The notes under the pieces were generated by a model. The model made no database searches. It was not told the origin of the DNA and was given only the letters and a program-made list of their open reading frames with translations. Source: JAXGPL01 sp040766985 (lineage in GTDB: Bacteria; Bacillota; Sulfobacillia; JAUYEG01). Taken from it: a DNA stretch of 64,000 bases. The stretch covers positions 165,273 through 229,272 of the forward strand of contig JAXGPL010000002.1 of NCBI GenBank assembly GCA_040766985.1, given 5' to 3'. Made by a program: the position numbers and the translations under genes. Every line of letters starts with the position of its first letter. The stretch's first letter is position 1. Below are positions 1 to 9,226 of this stretch, piece after piece.

Positions 1-2207
1 GCGCTGTACCTGGCACTGATGTGCCTGCACCTGGCGACGCCCCCGGGCCTCGAGTTTGACGAGGTCTACATGCGGTTGGGCGGCGGCGCGTTTGGGGCCG
101 CCGGAGCCTGGTTGCTTGCCGTGGCGTTCGGGCCGGCCGGCCGGCTGGTGGTGATGGGGGGATTGGCCGTCCTCGCCATCCTTTCGATTACCAAGCTCTC
201 GCCAGGCCGCGCGCTGGGCCTGCTGGTGGTGGTCGGACTGCGGATCGGCCTCGAGGCGATCGCCGGCCGCTTCGAGACTTTTTCACCGCGCAGCGGTTGC
301 GCAAGGCGGCAAGGCAGGCGGCCGGAGAACGCCCGTCGTTCCGCGAGACGCAGGACGGCCGGCTGCTGCGGGTCGAGCGTCCGACCCGCCCCACGGCGGC
401 CGCCGGTGAAGAGCACGTGCCGGTTGAGGACGGCGACGCAGTAGCGACGGTTCCCGCCAACGGCGCAGGGGCCGTGGCGGCTGCTGCTCCGGCTACGGCC
501 GGAGGATCGGCCCCCGGCGCGACGCCCGGGGATGCGCCTCACCGCCCCGGGGCGCCCTTACCGGTGCCGACGGCAACTCAAGGTCCGGCAGCAACTGCCG
601 GTAGCCCCCTTCCGGGATCCATTGCCGCGAGCACGGGCGTCGCTCCGGCGGGTGCGGCCGCCGTCACCCCGCCGCGGCCCTACGTCATGCCGCCCCTAAC
701 GTTGCTGCGGCGTGGGCCCAAACAGCGTACGGGGCGCGCTGCCCAGGACGCCGAGACCCGTGCGCAACTGCTGGAGGAGACGTTTGCGTCGTTCGGCGTC
801 GGGGTCAAGGTGATGGAGATCAACCCAGGGCCGACCGTGACCAGATTTGAGGTGCGCCCGGCGCCGGGGGTCAAGGTTTCCAAGATCGAGTCGCTTGCCG
901 ACGACGTGGCGCTCAGCCTTGCGGCGGCCGACGTCCGCATCGCCCCGATCCCGGGCAAGGGACTGATCGGCGTGGAGGTGCCCAACGTCGAGGTATCGGT
1001 CGTCTACCTACGTGAGGTGTTGGAGTCGGCCGAGTTTGCGCGGGCGCCGGGACGGCTGACCTTCGCGGTAGGCAAGGACATCGCCGGCCAGGTCATCCTG
1101 GCCGATCTTGAGAAGCTGCTGCACCTGCTCATCGCCGGCGCGACCGGCTCGGGCAAGAGCGTCTGCCTGAACTCTCTGATCGCCAGCATCCTGTTCAAGG
1201 CCGGCCCCGACGAGGTCAAGCTGCTGCTGATCGATCCCAAGGTCGTTGAGTTCCAGATCTTCGACGGTATCCCGCACCTGCTCGCCCCGGTGATCAACGA
1301 CCCCAAGAAAGCTTCCCAGGTCCTCCGGTGGGCGGTCAAGGAGATGCTCGACAGGTACTTCCGCTTCTCGGAGTACGGGGTTCGCAATATCGGCGACTAT
1401 AACCGGCTGATGGCGGAACTGTCGGAGGCGGAAGCCGAGGAAGCCGAGGCGGCAGCGGATGGGTCCGCTTCCACCGCGGCCGGCGACACTGCAGCCCCTG
1501 CGGGAACCCTCAACACGCCCTTGCCGCACATCGTCATCGTTATTGACGAACTGGCCGACCTGATGATGGTCGCCCCGGTGGAGGTCGAGGACTCGATCTG
1601 GCGCCTGGCTCAGATGGCGCGGGCCGCGGGCATACACCTCGTTGTAGCCACGCAGCGTCCTTCCGTTAACGTCATCACGGGAGTGATCAAGGCCAACATC
1701 CCGTCGCGCATCGCGTTCGCGGTCGCCTCGCAGGTTGACTCGCGGACCATCCTTGACATCAGCGGGGCGGAGAAGCTGCTCGGCAGGGGTGATATGCTGT
1801 TCTATCCGGTGGGCGCGAGCAAACCGCTCCGGGTCCAGGGAGCGCTGATTACGGACCGTGAAGTGGAAGATGTGGTCAGCCACGTCAAGCGGCAGGCCAA
1901 CCCGGTCTATATGGAGAGCTTCCCCGTGCCGGACGAAGGGGGACAGGGGGCTTCCCGCGACATGGATGAGAAGTGGGGAGACGCCCTTCGCGTCGTCTTT
2001 GAGGGCGGCCAGGCCTCCACATCGATGCTGCAGCGCCGGCTACGGATCGGGTACACCCGGGCGGCGAGGATCGTCGACATGATGGAGGAAATGGGCATCG
2101 TCGCCAAATCCGACGGGGTGAAACCAAGAGACGTATTAATGACGATGGAGCAGTACGTTGAGAGGTACGGGCCGCCTGACGGCGGCGGCGATCCCTTCGG
2201 CGGTTAG
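1..2207 (+). CDS. spoIIIE: DNA translocase FtsK/SpoIIIE, 5'-partial, one frameshift
   Basis: This is a hexameric DNA-pumping ATPase that clears the chromosome from the division or sporulation septum. The first ~280 bases encode hydrophobic membrane segments in frame 1. The cytoplasmic part continues in frame 3. The frames join if one T is restored in the T5 run near 281-285, giving ETFFTAQR. A Pro/Ala/Gly-rich linker follows, then the motor domain with Walker A GATGSGKS (1137-1160), the LLLIDPK segment, Walker B-like IVIVIDELADLM and the ATQRPS motif. The last ~65 residues form the winged-helix gamma domain that reads KOPS/SRS-type DNA signals. The true start lies upstream of the window. FtsK and SpoIIIE cannot be told apart from this fragment; SpoIIIE is chosen because the organism sporulates. 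Confidence 0.9.
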
Positions 2208-2218
2208 CGTCGCGGGAA

Positions 2219-2254
2219 GGTCGGGGCAAAAAGGGTCGTTAGGACCCCCCGACC
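2219..2254 (+). terminator. hairpin after spoIIIE
   Basis: An 8-bp perfect stem, GGTCGGGG (2219-2226) with CCCCGACC (2247-2254), encloses a 20-nt loop. It lies 12 nt after the stop codon. There is no U-tract, so it may be a weak terminator or an mRNA-stabilising hairpin. Confidence 0.35.
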
Positions 2255-2314
2255 TCCGGTAATACTTTAGCTTAGAGCGCCGGCAGATAAAAGCCGGGGA
2301 GGGGACTGATCGGA

Positions 2315-5004
2315 TTGCGGACCCGCGGACCCACCTTCTTTACCATAGCCCTCATCGCAATCGTTTTGCTTGGCCTTATCGCAGTGTTTGGGTCGGGGCT
2401 ATATACTGACTGGCTTTGGTTCGACAACCTTGGATTCAGCTCTGTGTACCTACTTGGCATCTTCGCGAGGATCGCGGTGGGCCTAGCAAGCGGTCTGGTC
2501 GTGGCGGTGTTCCTGTGGCTTAACCTCAACCTGGCCCTGGCCGGGCGGGTGGGTTCGATGCCCGGGATCATCGAACTGCCGATCGGCCCGATGATCGCCC
2601 CTCGGCGCATCCGCCGCTATCTCACCTGGATCAGCCTGATCGCGGGCGGCTTTTTGGGCCTCAGCGTAAGCGGGCAATGGCTCAACGTCCTCAAGTGGCT
2701 GCGGCAGACGCCCTTTGGCATCGTCGACCCCGTCTTCGGCAAGGACGTCGCGCACTACCTCTTCACCCTGCCCGTGATGGCGGTTCTCTACCAACTACTG
2801 ATTGCAGCGCTGGTTCTGGCCGGGATCGGGGTGCTCCTGATCTACACCCTCACCGGTGACCTGAGTTTTGACGTCAGGCGGATCCGCCTGTCGGGCAGGG
2901 CCCGGGCGCATGCTTCGCTGCTGCTGGCCGGCATCCTCGCGACAAAGGCCCTCGGTTACCGGATCATGCTCTATAACCTCAACTACTCGCCGCGCGGCCA
3001 GGTCTTCGGCGCGAGCTTCACCGACGTCAACGCCCAGGCAGTGGCGCTCAGGTTGCTGTTCTTCATTTCGCTGGCCTTGGCGGCGTTCCTGATTGCCAAC
3101 CTCCGCCTGCGCCGGACCAACCTGATCCTTTGGGGCATCGCGTTTATGCTTGCCGTGTCTTTCATCCTGGGCAACCTTTACCCTGCCTTTGTGCAACAGT
3201 TCACCGTCGAGCCGGACGAGATCAACAAGGAAGCCCCCTACATCAAGCACAACATTAACTTCACACGCCATGCGTGGGATCTGGAATCGATCGAGGAAGT
3301 GGAGTACGCGGTCGGCGGTACGCTGACGCTGTCGGAGTTGCTGGCCAATACAGGCACGGCACATCCGGCTCTGGGATTATCGCCCGCTGCGGGCGACATA
3401 CGCCCAACTGCAGGAAATCAGGCCTTACTACGGCTTCAACGACGTCGATATCGACCGGTACACCTCGGTGACGACTACCGGCAGGTATCGCCGGCGGTAC
3501 GTGAACTAGACACCGACAAGCTCCCGGAGAAGACATGGATCAACCAGCACCTCGTGTATACGCACGGCTATGGCGCGGTGGTGAGCCCTGTCAACCGTGC
3601 GACCGCGAGCTGCCTGCTCGAGTTGTGGGTCAAAGATGTCCCGCCGCTAAAGACGGGTCCGGCGGCGGCGAACGGCTTGACCTGCAGCAAGTCCGCTCGT
3701 ATTACGGCGAGTTGCCCGGGCCTACGCTATCGTCAACACGGACAGCCTGAGTTCGACTACCTGCTCGGCGAGGCGACTTCCACCAATCACTACGACGGCA
3801 GGGGCGGCGTGCGGCTGTCATCGCCGTTGGTCAGGCTCGCCTTCGCCTTGTGGATGAGGAGCTACCAGATCTTCCTGGCCAACGTGGTCACCAGCGAATC
3901 GCGGATCATGTTCTACCGCAACATCCAGGAGGCGTGCGAAGATCGCCCTCTTCCTGATGTACGACCGCGACCCGTACGCGGTGCCGAGCGGCGGCAACCT
4001 CTACTGGATGATCGACGCCTACACCTACAGCTCGGCCTATCCGTACCTTCGAGCCGCTGCCGACCTTGGGCGCCAACTACGTCCGCAATTCGGTCAAGGT
4101 CGTCATCGATGCGTATCACGGCGAGACGACGTTCTACCTGTTTAACGAGGAAGATCCGGTGATTAGGACCTACGCCGCCGTCTTCCCCAAGTTGTTCAAG
4201 CCGTTCGCCGAGATGCCGGAGGACCTCAAGTCCCACATCCGGTACCCGCAGGACCTGTTTGAGTGGCAGTCAACGATGTACCTCGATTACCACATGCGGG
4301 ACCCGGTGATCTTCTACAACAAGGAAGACGTCTGGACGATCCCGCAGGAGACATACCAGGCTCGGACGCAGCCCGTTGAGCCGTACTACCTGATCATGCG
4401 CCTGCCCGGCGAGGACGAGGTGCAGTTTGTCCTGCTCACGCCGTTTACGCCGCGGGGCAAGAACAACATGGTCGCCTGGCTCTCGGCGCGCAGCGACAGC
4501 GGCGAATACGGGCGGCGAACCGTGTTCCGGTTCCCCAAGACGGAACTGATCTACGGCCCTGCGCAAATCGAAGCGCGGATCGACCAGGACACCGAGATCT
4601 CGCGCGATCTGACCTTGTGGGGCCAGCGCGGCTCCGAGGTCATCCGCGGCCACCTGCTGGTCATCCCGATGAACGGCTCGATCCTGTACGTGGAGCCCAT
4701 CTACCTCCAGGCGGAGGCCACGCGCCTGCCTGAGATGAAGCGGGTCATCGCCGCCTACCGTGACCGTGTCGTGATGCGTGATACACTCGACCAGGCGCTG
4801 CGGGCCGTGTTCGGCCAAGACGGCGGGGCGGTGCCGCCATCCGGCGAAGAGACCCTTGACGAGCTGATTGCGAGGGCGGCAAGCCTGTTTTCGAGCGCCG
4901 AGGAGGCTGCGCGCAGCGGCGACTGGGCCGAATACGGACGGCTGCAGACTGAGCTTCGCCAGGTACTCCAAGAGTTGCAGACAAGGTCCGGCGAGGCGGA
5001 GTGA
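2315..5004 (+). CDS. UPF0182 (COG1615) family membrane protein, frameshifted
   Basis: This is a large integral membrane protein of unknown function. TTG start at 2315 follows GGGGAGGGG at 2297-2304. The first ~330 residues hold about seven hydrophobic segments, then a large extracytoplasmic domain typical of UPF0182. Family landmarks are split over frames: IRLWDYRPLR near 3364, LVYTHGYGAVVSPVN near 3550, DRDPYAVPSGGNLYWMIDAYT near 3960 and NYVRNSVKVVIDAYHG near 4072. At least five indels between about 3355 and 4070 break the reading frame, while conserved blocks remain in the right order and spacing. The last ~310 residues are intact and end in an acidic, helical tail, as in the family. Total length (~895 codons) matches the family norm of ~900. 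Confidence 0.85.
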
Positions 5005-5051
5005 CTGTTCCTCCTCAGGAAACCGCCGCGGGGCGTTGAACGTAATCTGGC

Positions 5052-5083
5052 AAACCCCTCTTCTTCCGGAGGAGGGGTTTTGT
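5052..5083 (+). terminator. Rho-independent terminator
   Basis: AAACCCCTC (5052-5060) pairs perfectly with GAGGGGTTT (5072-5080), and a T-rich stretch (TTTTGTCTT) closes the stem. It lies 48 bases after the UPF0182 stop codon. Confidence 0.75.
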
Positions 5084-5229
5084 CTTGCTGCAGCTAAATT
5101 GGCCCGTAGGATGGATTGAGAGGTGTTCTCGGCGATGTCTTCGAGCACACGCCGGCAGCGCCTCCGGGGTAACCTCGATGAGCTCGCTGCGGCCGTTAGC
5201 GCCGGCGCTGAGCGCCTCGCACAATCTCG

Positions 5230-5512
5230 TCGCCGCGGGCCGAGCGGGCGGGGTGCCCGAGTACGCCGTGGAGAACGCCGAGCGGGTCTACGATGTCCAT
5301 CTTGAGAGCGATATCCGTTGCGGCAGCTCTGATGGGAATACTTGACGAGGCTGAAGCGGTGGGAGTCCGGCATACGGGCGGACCTGATCGCCATCGACTG
5401 CGACCCTTTTGCCGACATGCGGAGTCTAACCGGACGTGTGGTATGGGTGATGCAGGACGAGGACGGTGCGGTCGTCCACTGCGGGGACATCGACGCGGGA
5501 GGTCAGGGGTAA
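5230..5512 (+). pseudogene. C-terminal remnant of a COG1228-type amidohydrolase
   Basis: Frame 2 from 5333 to the TAA at 5510-5512 reads ...GIRADLIAIDCDPFADM... then GRVVWVMQDEDGAVV. This is the usual C-terminal strand region (ADLIxxDGDPL...VxxVMxDG) of imidazolonepropionase/Xaa-Pro-dipeptidase-like amidohydrolases. Just upstream, in frame 1, ILRAISVAAALMGI resembles the preceding family helix (ALRAAT..AA..LGL). No metal-binding HxH or start is present, and a terminator lies immediately upstream, so most of the gene is missing. The stop codon overlaps the asnS start (TAATG), which suggests they were once one operon. Unlike the other broken genes here, the 5' two-thirds is truly absent. Confidence 0.5.
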
Positions 5513-6819
5513 TGGCAGCCACTCCAGAACGCATACGTATCGCTGAGGCGCGCGACCACGTTGGCGCGGTCGTGCGGATCGGCGGGTGGGTGTATAACCG
5601 GCGCAGCAGCGGCAAGATCGTCTTCCTGATCATCCGCGATGGCAGTGGCCTGATCCAATGTGTGGGTTCCGCAGCGGATATCGGCCCTGAACGGGTTCTC
5701 CAGGCCGACGGCCTGCCCCAGGAGTCGTCGCTGTGGGTGACGGGTACTGTCAGGGCGGACGCGCGTGCGCCAGGCGGGTACGAGTTGGCGATGACGGGTT
5801 TTGAGGTGATCCAGGCGGCCGCGTCGGATTACCCGCTCACGCTCAAGGAACACGGCACCGAATTCCTGATGGACAACCGTCACCTGTGGCTGCGGACGCC
5901 CCGGCAGGCTGCAATCATGCGGGTGCGTGCCGAGGTTATCAGCGCAGCACGCGAGCACCTGGACGGCAAGGGCTTCGTCTGCGTCGACTCGCCGGTGCTG
6001 ACGCCGTCCGCCTGCGAGGGCACGAGCACGTTGTTCGCCACGGATTACTTCGGCGAGAAGGCGTACCTTTCCCAAAGCGGCCAGCTATACAACGAGGCGG
6101 CGGCGATGGCGCTGGGCTCGGTGTACTGCTTCGGACCCGCGTTCCGGGCGGAGAAGTCGAAGACGCGGCGGCATCTGATCGAGTTCTGGATGCTTGAGCC
6201 CGAGATGGCCTTCGTCGAGCACGAGGAGAACATGCAGGTCCAAGAGGACCTGATACTGGCAATCGTGGACCGCGTCCTCTCGCGGCGCACTCCCGAACTG
6301 GAACTGCTCGAGCGTGACCTATCTGTCCTAGAGGCGATCAAGGCGCCGTTCCCCCGGATTGCCTACGACGAGGCCGTCGACATACTTGTTGGAAAGGGCT
6401 TTGACTTCGCGTGGGGCGACGACCTTGGTGCGCCCCATGAGACGGCGCTGGCCGAGGAATTCGACAGGCCGGTGTTCGTTACGCGTTATCCGGCCGCCGT
6501 CAAGGCGTTCTACATGCAGCCCGACCCGGAGCGGCCCGAGGTCGTCCTCTGCGACGACCTCCTTGCGCCGGAAGGCTACGGCGAGATCATCGGCGGCAGC
6601 CAGCGTATTCACGACCCGGAGCTGATGGACCAGAGGGTCAGGGAAATCGGCCTTCCCGTGGAGGCCTACCAGTGGTATCTAGACCTGAGGCGATACGGCA
6701 CCGTTCCCCATTCGGGGTTCGGCATCGGTATCGAACGCACGGTAGCCTGGTTGTGCAAGTTGCCGCACATCCGGGAAACCGTCCCGTTCCCGCGGATGCT
6801 CAACCGGATATACCCGTGA
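5512..6819 (+). CDS. asnS: asparagine--tRNA ligase
   Basis: Cytoplasmic class IIb aminoacyl-tRNA synthetase that charges tRNA-Asn. The 435-residue protein has an N-terminal OB-fold anticodon domain (VGGWVYNRRSSGKIVFLIIRD-type opening) and a class II core. Motif 2 (FRAEKSKTRRHLIEFWMLE) lies near residues 209-227 and motif 3 (GFGIGIERTV) near 401-410. Length fits AsnRS (~430), and the absence of the AspRS insertion domain supports Asn over bacterial Asp specificity; an archaeal-type AspRS-like enzyme is the only close alternative. ATG at 5512 is preceded by GGGAGG. The long upstream in-frame extension is the amidohydrolase remnant in a shadow frame and was excluded. Confidence 0.9.
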   Translation: MAATPERIRIAEARDHVGAVVRIGGWVYNRRSSGKIVFLIIRDGSGLIQCVGSAADIGPERVLQADGLPQESSLWVTGTVRADARAPGGYELAMTGFEVIQAAASDYPLTLKEHGTEFLMDNRHLWLRTPRQAAIMRVRAEVISAAREHLDGKGFVCVDSPVLTPSACEGTSTLFATDYFGEKAYLSQSGQLYNEAAAMALGSVYCFGPAFRAEKSKTRRHLIEFWMLEPEMAFVEHEENMQVQEDLILAIVDRVLSRRTPELELLERDLSVLEAIKAPFPRIAYDEAVDILVGKGFDFAWGDDLGAPHETALAEEFDRPVFVTRYPAAVKAFYMQPDPERPEVVLCDDLLAPEGYGEIIGGSQRIHDPELMDQRVREIGLPVEAYQWYLDLRRYGTVPHSGFGIGIERTVAWLCKLPHIRETVPFPRMLNRIYP

Positions 6820-6829
6820 GGTGGCAGAA

Positions 6830-7933
6830 ATGTCGAACGACTCAACCGGCCCCGCGCCCGACCGTGCGGCTCTAGCCGAACTCGGCGCGCAACTCCGCAC
6901 GCGGCGCCGCGAGCTCGGGCTTGAGCTTGCGGATGTCGAAACATCGACCAAAGTACGGGTCCGGTATCTGCAGGCGCTCGAAGACGGCGAGTTCGGCGTG
7001 CTCCCAGGCCCCGTCTACGCGGTCGGGTTTGCACGGGCGATCGCGGATTACCTCGGCCTTGACGCAGGCGCGATTGCGCGCAGTTATACTGAGGCCCTTG
7101 AGCCGCGTCCGGCTTCCGCCGTTCCGCCGGCAGGAGCTTCGCCGGCAGGAACTCCGCCCACCGGTTCCGCGCCACAGCCCCTGCCGCGCAGCGAGGAGCC
7201 GCCTCCTGCGCCGCCGCCCGTTGAGCAGGTTCGCGAACCGCGGGCGCGGCGCGCAGAGCGTCCCCTTCGCCTGGGTCGCGAGGCTGAGGAGAGAACGTTC
7301 CCGGCTGCCCGGGCGACCAGAGCCGGCGCCGCCAAAGCATCATCCAGCCGGTCCTGGCTGGCAGTCCTGCTGATCTTAATCCTTGCGGTAGTCACCTACG
7401 TCGGCTACTCGGCCCTTAATCTTTCGGAAACCCCTCCCAATGGAGAGGTCCCCGGCGGAACTACTCCGGGTGGCACGACCCCCGGTGGGACCGACCCGGG
7501 AGGTACCGATCCCGGCGGCACAGATCCGGGCGGCACAGATCCGGGCGGTATCGAGCCCGGGGGTACAGATCCGGGAGGCACTGACCCGGGAGGCACTGAC
7601 CCCGGTGGCAAGACCCCGCAGGGCTTCAGCGCGGAAAGGATCGCTACCCGCGCCGGGCAGGACGGACGGCTTGAAATCGTCGTCGATTGGCAGGACATAA
7701 GTGCTGAGCTGGGTTTCCTTGATCGGGTGTGGTTGCGGGCCGAGGCTGACGGCGCGCTGCAGTTCGAGGGCACCAAAGAGGCCGGCTCCTCGCTGAGCTT
7801 TGCAGGCGCCGACCGCATCTACCTCCGCCTGGGGCGGGCCAAGCAGACGGTGATCAGTGTATTCGGCCTGGAAATCGGGGCTGCCGGCCCGAGCGATGAC
7901 GCACGGACCGTGGTAATCATCCGAAAGCAATAG
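6830..7933 (+). CDS. RodZ-like HTH membrane protein with PGGTD repeats
   Basis: Predicted bitopic membrane protein of the RodZ/DUF4115 type, usually linked to cell-shape control through MreB. The ATG at 6830 follows GAGGTGG that overlaps the asnS stop; a GTG at 6821 lies inside this ribosome site and is less likely. Order: Cro/CI-like helix-turn-helix (about residues 20-85, ending VYAVGFARAIADYLGL), a Pro-rich and Arg-rich linker, one transmembrane helix (about 173-195), an extracytoplasmic PGGTD pentapeptide repeat, then a C-terminal beta domain matching DUF4115. It is probably co-transcribed with asnS. Family membership is clear; the exact role in this species is inferred. Confidence 0.8.
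   Translation: MSNDSTGPAPDRAALAELGAQLRTRRRELGLELADVETSTKVRVRYLQALEDGEFGVLPGPVYAVGFARAIADYLGLDAGAIARSYTEALEPRPASAVPPAGASPAGTPPTGSAPQPLPRSEEPPPAPPPVEQVREPRARRAERPLRLGREAEERTFPAARATRAGAAKASSSRSWLAVLLILILAVVTYVGYSALNLSETPPNGEVPGGTTPGGTTPGGTDPGGTDPGGTDPGGTDPGGIEPGGTDPGGTDPGGTDPGGKTPQGFSAERIATRAGQDGRLEIVVDWQDISAELGFLDRVWLRAEADGALQFEGTKEAGSSLSFAGADRIYLRLGRAKQTVISVFGLEIGAAGPSDDARTVVIIRKQ
7451..7615 (+). repeat. 15-bp coding tandem repeat (PGGTD)x11
   Basis: Eleven consecutive 15-bp units encode PGGTT, PGGTD, PGGIE or PGGK variants. Third positions vary between units, so the array is kept at the protein level and is not a recent DNA expansion. It forms the spacer between the membrane helix and the extracytoplasmic domain of the RodZ-like protein. 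Confidence 0.95.
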
Positions 7934-7983
7934 CCGTCCCGGCGCATAGCCGAACGTCGGGTACAGCAAAGATAGACCAGGTG

Positions 7984-9192
7984 ATGCCGTTGCGACGCCT
8001 GGTCTTGTTCTTTCTGTTCTGCATTTCCTGCAGCATGTTCGCCGCGGGGAGCGGGGCCGCGGCGGGTGCCGCAGCCCCGCCAAGGCCGGGCGCGGATGCC
8101 TACATCCTCCTCGACCCCGTGAGCATGCAGGTGCTCGCCGAGTCGAACGCCTACCGGTTGATGGCTCCGGCGAGTACGACGAAGATCATGACCTGTCTGC
8201 TTGTCCTGGAGAACTGCAGCCCTGTCGAGGTTGCCCGGGTCAGCAGGCGCGCGGCGCGGACCGGGGGCTCGCGGATCGGGCTGCGCGAGGGTCAACTCAT
8301 CGCGGTTGAAGACCTGCTATACGGCCTGATGCTGCGTTCCGGTAACGATGCCGCCGCCGCCCTCGCCGAACACGTAGCCGGGACGATCGAGGACTTCGCC
8401 GCTCTGATGAACAGGCGGGCCCGCGAGTTGGGCGCACTCGCGACCAGCTTCATCAACCCGCACGGGCTGACCGCGCCGCAGCACTACAGCACCGCCTACG
8501 ACCTGGCCGTCATCGCCTGCGCCGCGATGCAAGACCCGCGCTTCGCAGCGCTGGTCCGCAGCCGTGAACGGGAGATCGGCAGCCTTGATCCTGCCTGGAC
8601 CAGGCTGGTCCGCAACACCAACCAACTCCTGTGGACCTACGAGGGCGCCGACGGCGTCAAGACCGGCACTACAGACGAGGCAGGCCAGTGCCTGGTTGCT
8701 AGCGCGACACGCGGCGGCAGGCAGCTGCTATCGGTCGTGCTCCACTCGGGCAACCGCTGGCGGGATACAGCCCGGTTACTGGACTACGGGTTTGACGAAA
8801 CCGCCCTCGTTGTTGCCGCCCGTTCTGGAGACCCCGCCCCGGCCGCCATCGCGCGCGACCCCGTTCGGCTGCCGTATCTAGCGGCGCCCTTGGGCCTCTC
8901 GTCGTTGCGGATCGCCGTCCCTGCCGTGCTGGGCGGAGACCTTGCTTTCGTACATCCCCTCCGCGAACCTCCCGCCCTGGAGGTGGTATACGCGACTCCT
9001 GAAGGGGACCTCACCCTGCCCATCGCCGAGGGCCAGCGTGTAGGCACCGCGCTCGCATATAGCCACGGGGTCCTCGTCGCCTCGTCGCCGCTCGTCGCCA
9101 CCCGTTCGATCCCCCGGGGGCTTGTTTACGCCCGCCTCGTCGAAGCATTGGCCAACGGGCTCCTGGGAATGTTCCGGCAGGGGCTGCCCTGA
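7984..9192 (+). CDS. dacF: D-alanyl-D-alanine carboxypeptidase (PBP5/DacF type)
   Basis: Removes the terminal D-Ala from peptidoglycan pentapeptides outside the membrane. A signal peptide with a hydrophobic core (LVLFFLFC) precedes the peptidase S11 domain. All three catalytic motifs are present: STTK (Ser near residue 63), SGN (near 119) and KTG (near 226). A PBP5 C-terminal beta domain and an amphipathic tail follow; the length of 402 fits the family. GTG at 7981 is an alternative start one codon upstream. DacF is the usual sporulation-linked member in Firmicutes, so the symbol is a best guess among dacA/dacB/dacF. Confidence 0.85.
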   Translation: MPLRRLVLFFLFCISCSMFAAGSGAAAGAAAPPRPGADAYILLDPVSMQVLAESNAYRLMAPASTTKIMTCLLVLENCSPVEVARVSRRAARTGGSRIGLREGQLIAVEDLLYGLMLRSGNDAAAALAEHVAGTIEDFAALMNRRARELGALATSFINPHGLTAPQHYSTAYDLAVIACAAMQDPRFAALVRSREREIGSLDPAWTRLVRNTNQLLWTYEGADGVKTGTTDEAGQCLVASATRGGRQLLSVVLHSGNRWRDTARLLDYGFDETALVVAARSGDPAPAAIARDPVRLPYLAAPLGLSSLRIAVPAVLGGDLAFVHPLREPPALEVVYATPEGDLTLPIAEGQRVGTALAYSHGVLVASSPLVATRSIPRGLVYARLVEALANGLLGMFRQGLP

Positions 9193-9226
9193 GCCTTCTC
9201 GAACTGCCTCGCGCGGAGGGATGGCC

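Noticed and set aside
1008..1883. Long open frames antisense to spoIIIE, and similar antisense frames across mrfAB, bshA, mutSL and fdhA.
   Set aside because: In ~65% G+C DNA long antisense frames are expected; they have no family features and overlap clear genes on the other strand.
7451..7615. The repeat array as a CRISPR or a minisatellite-type mobile element.
   Set aside because: The units have no spacers, are in frame, and encode a degenerate pentapeptide inside a recognisable protein.
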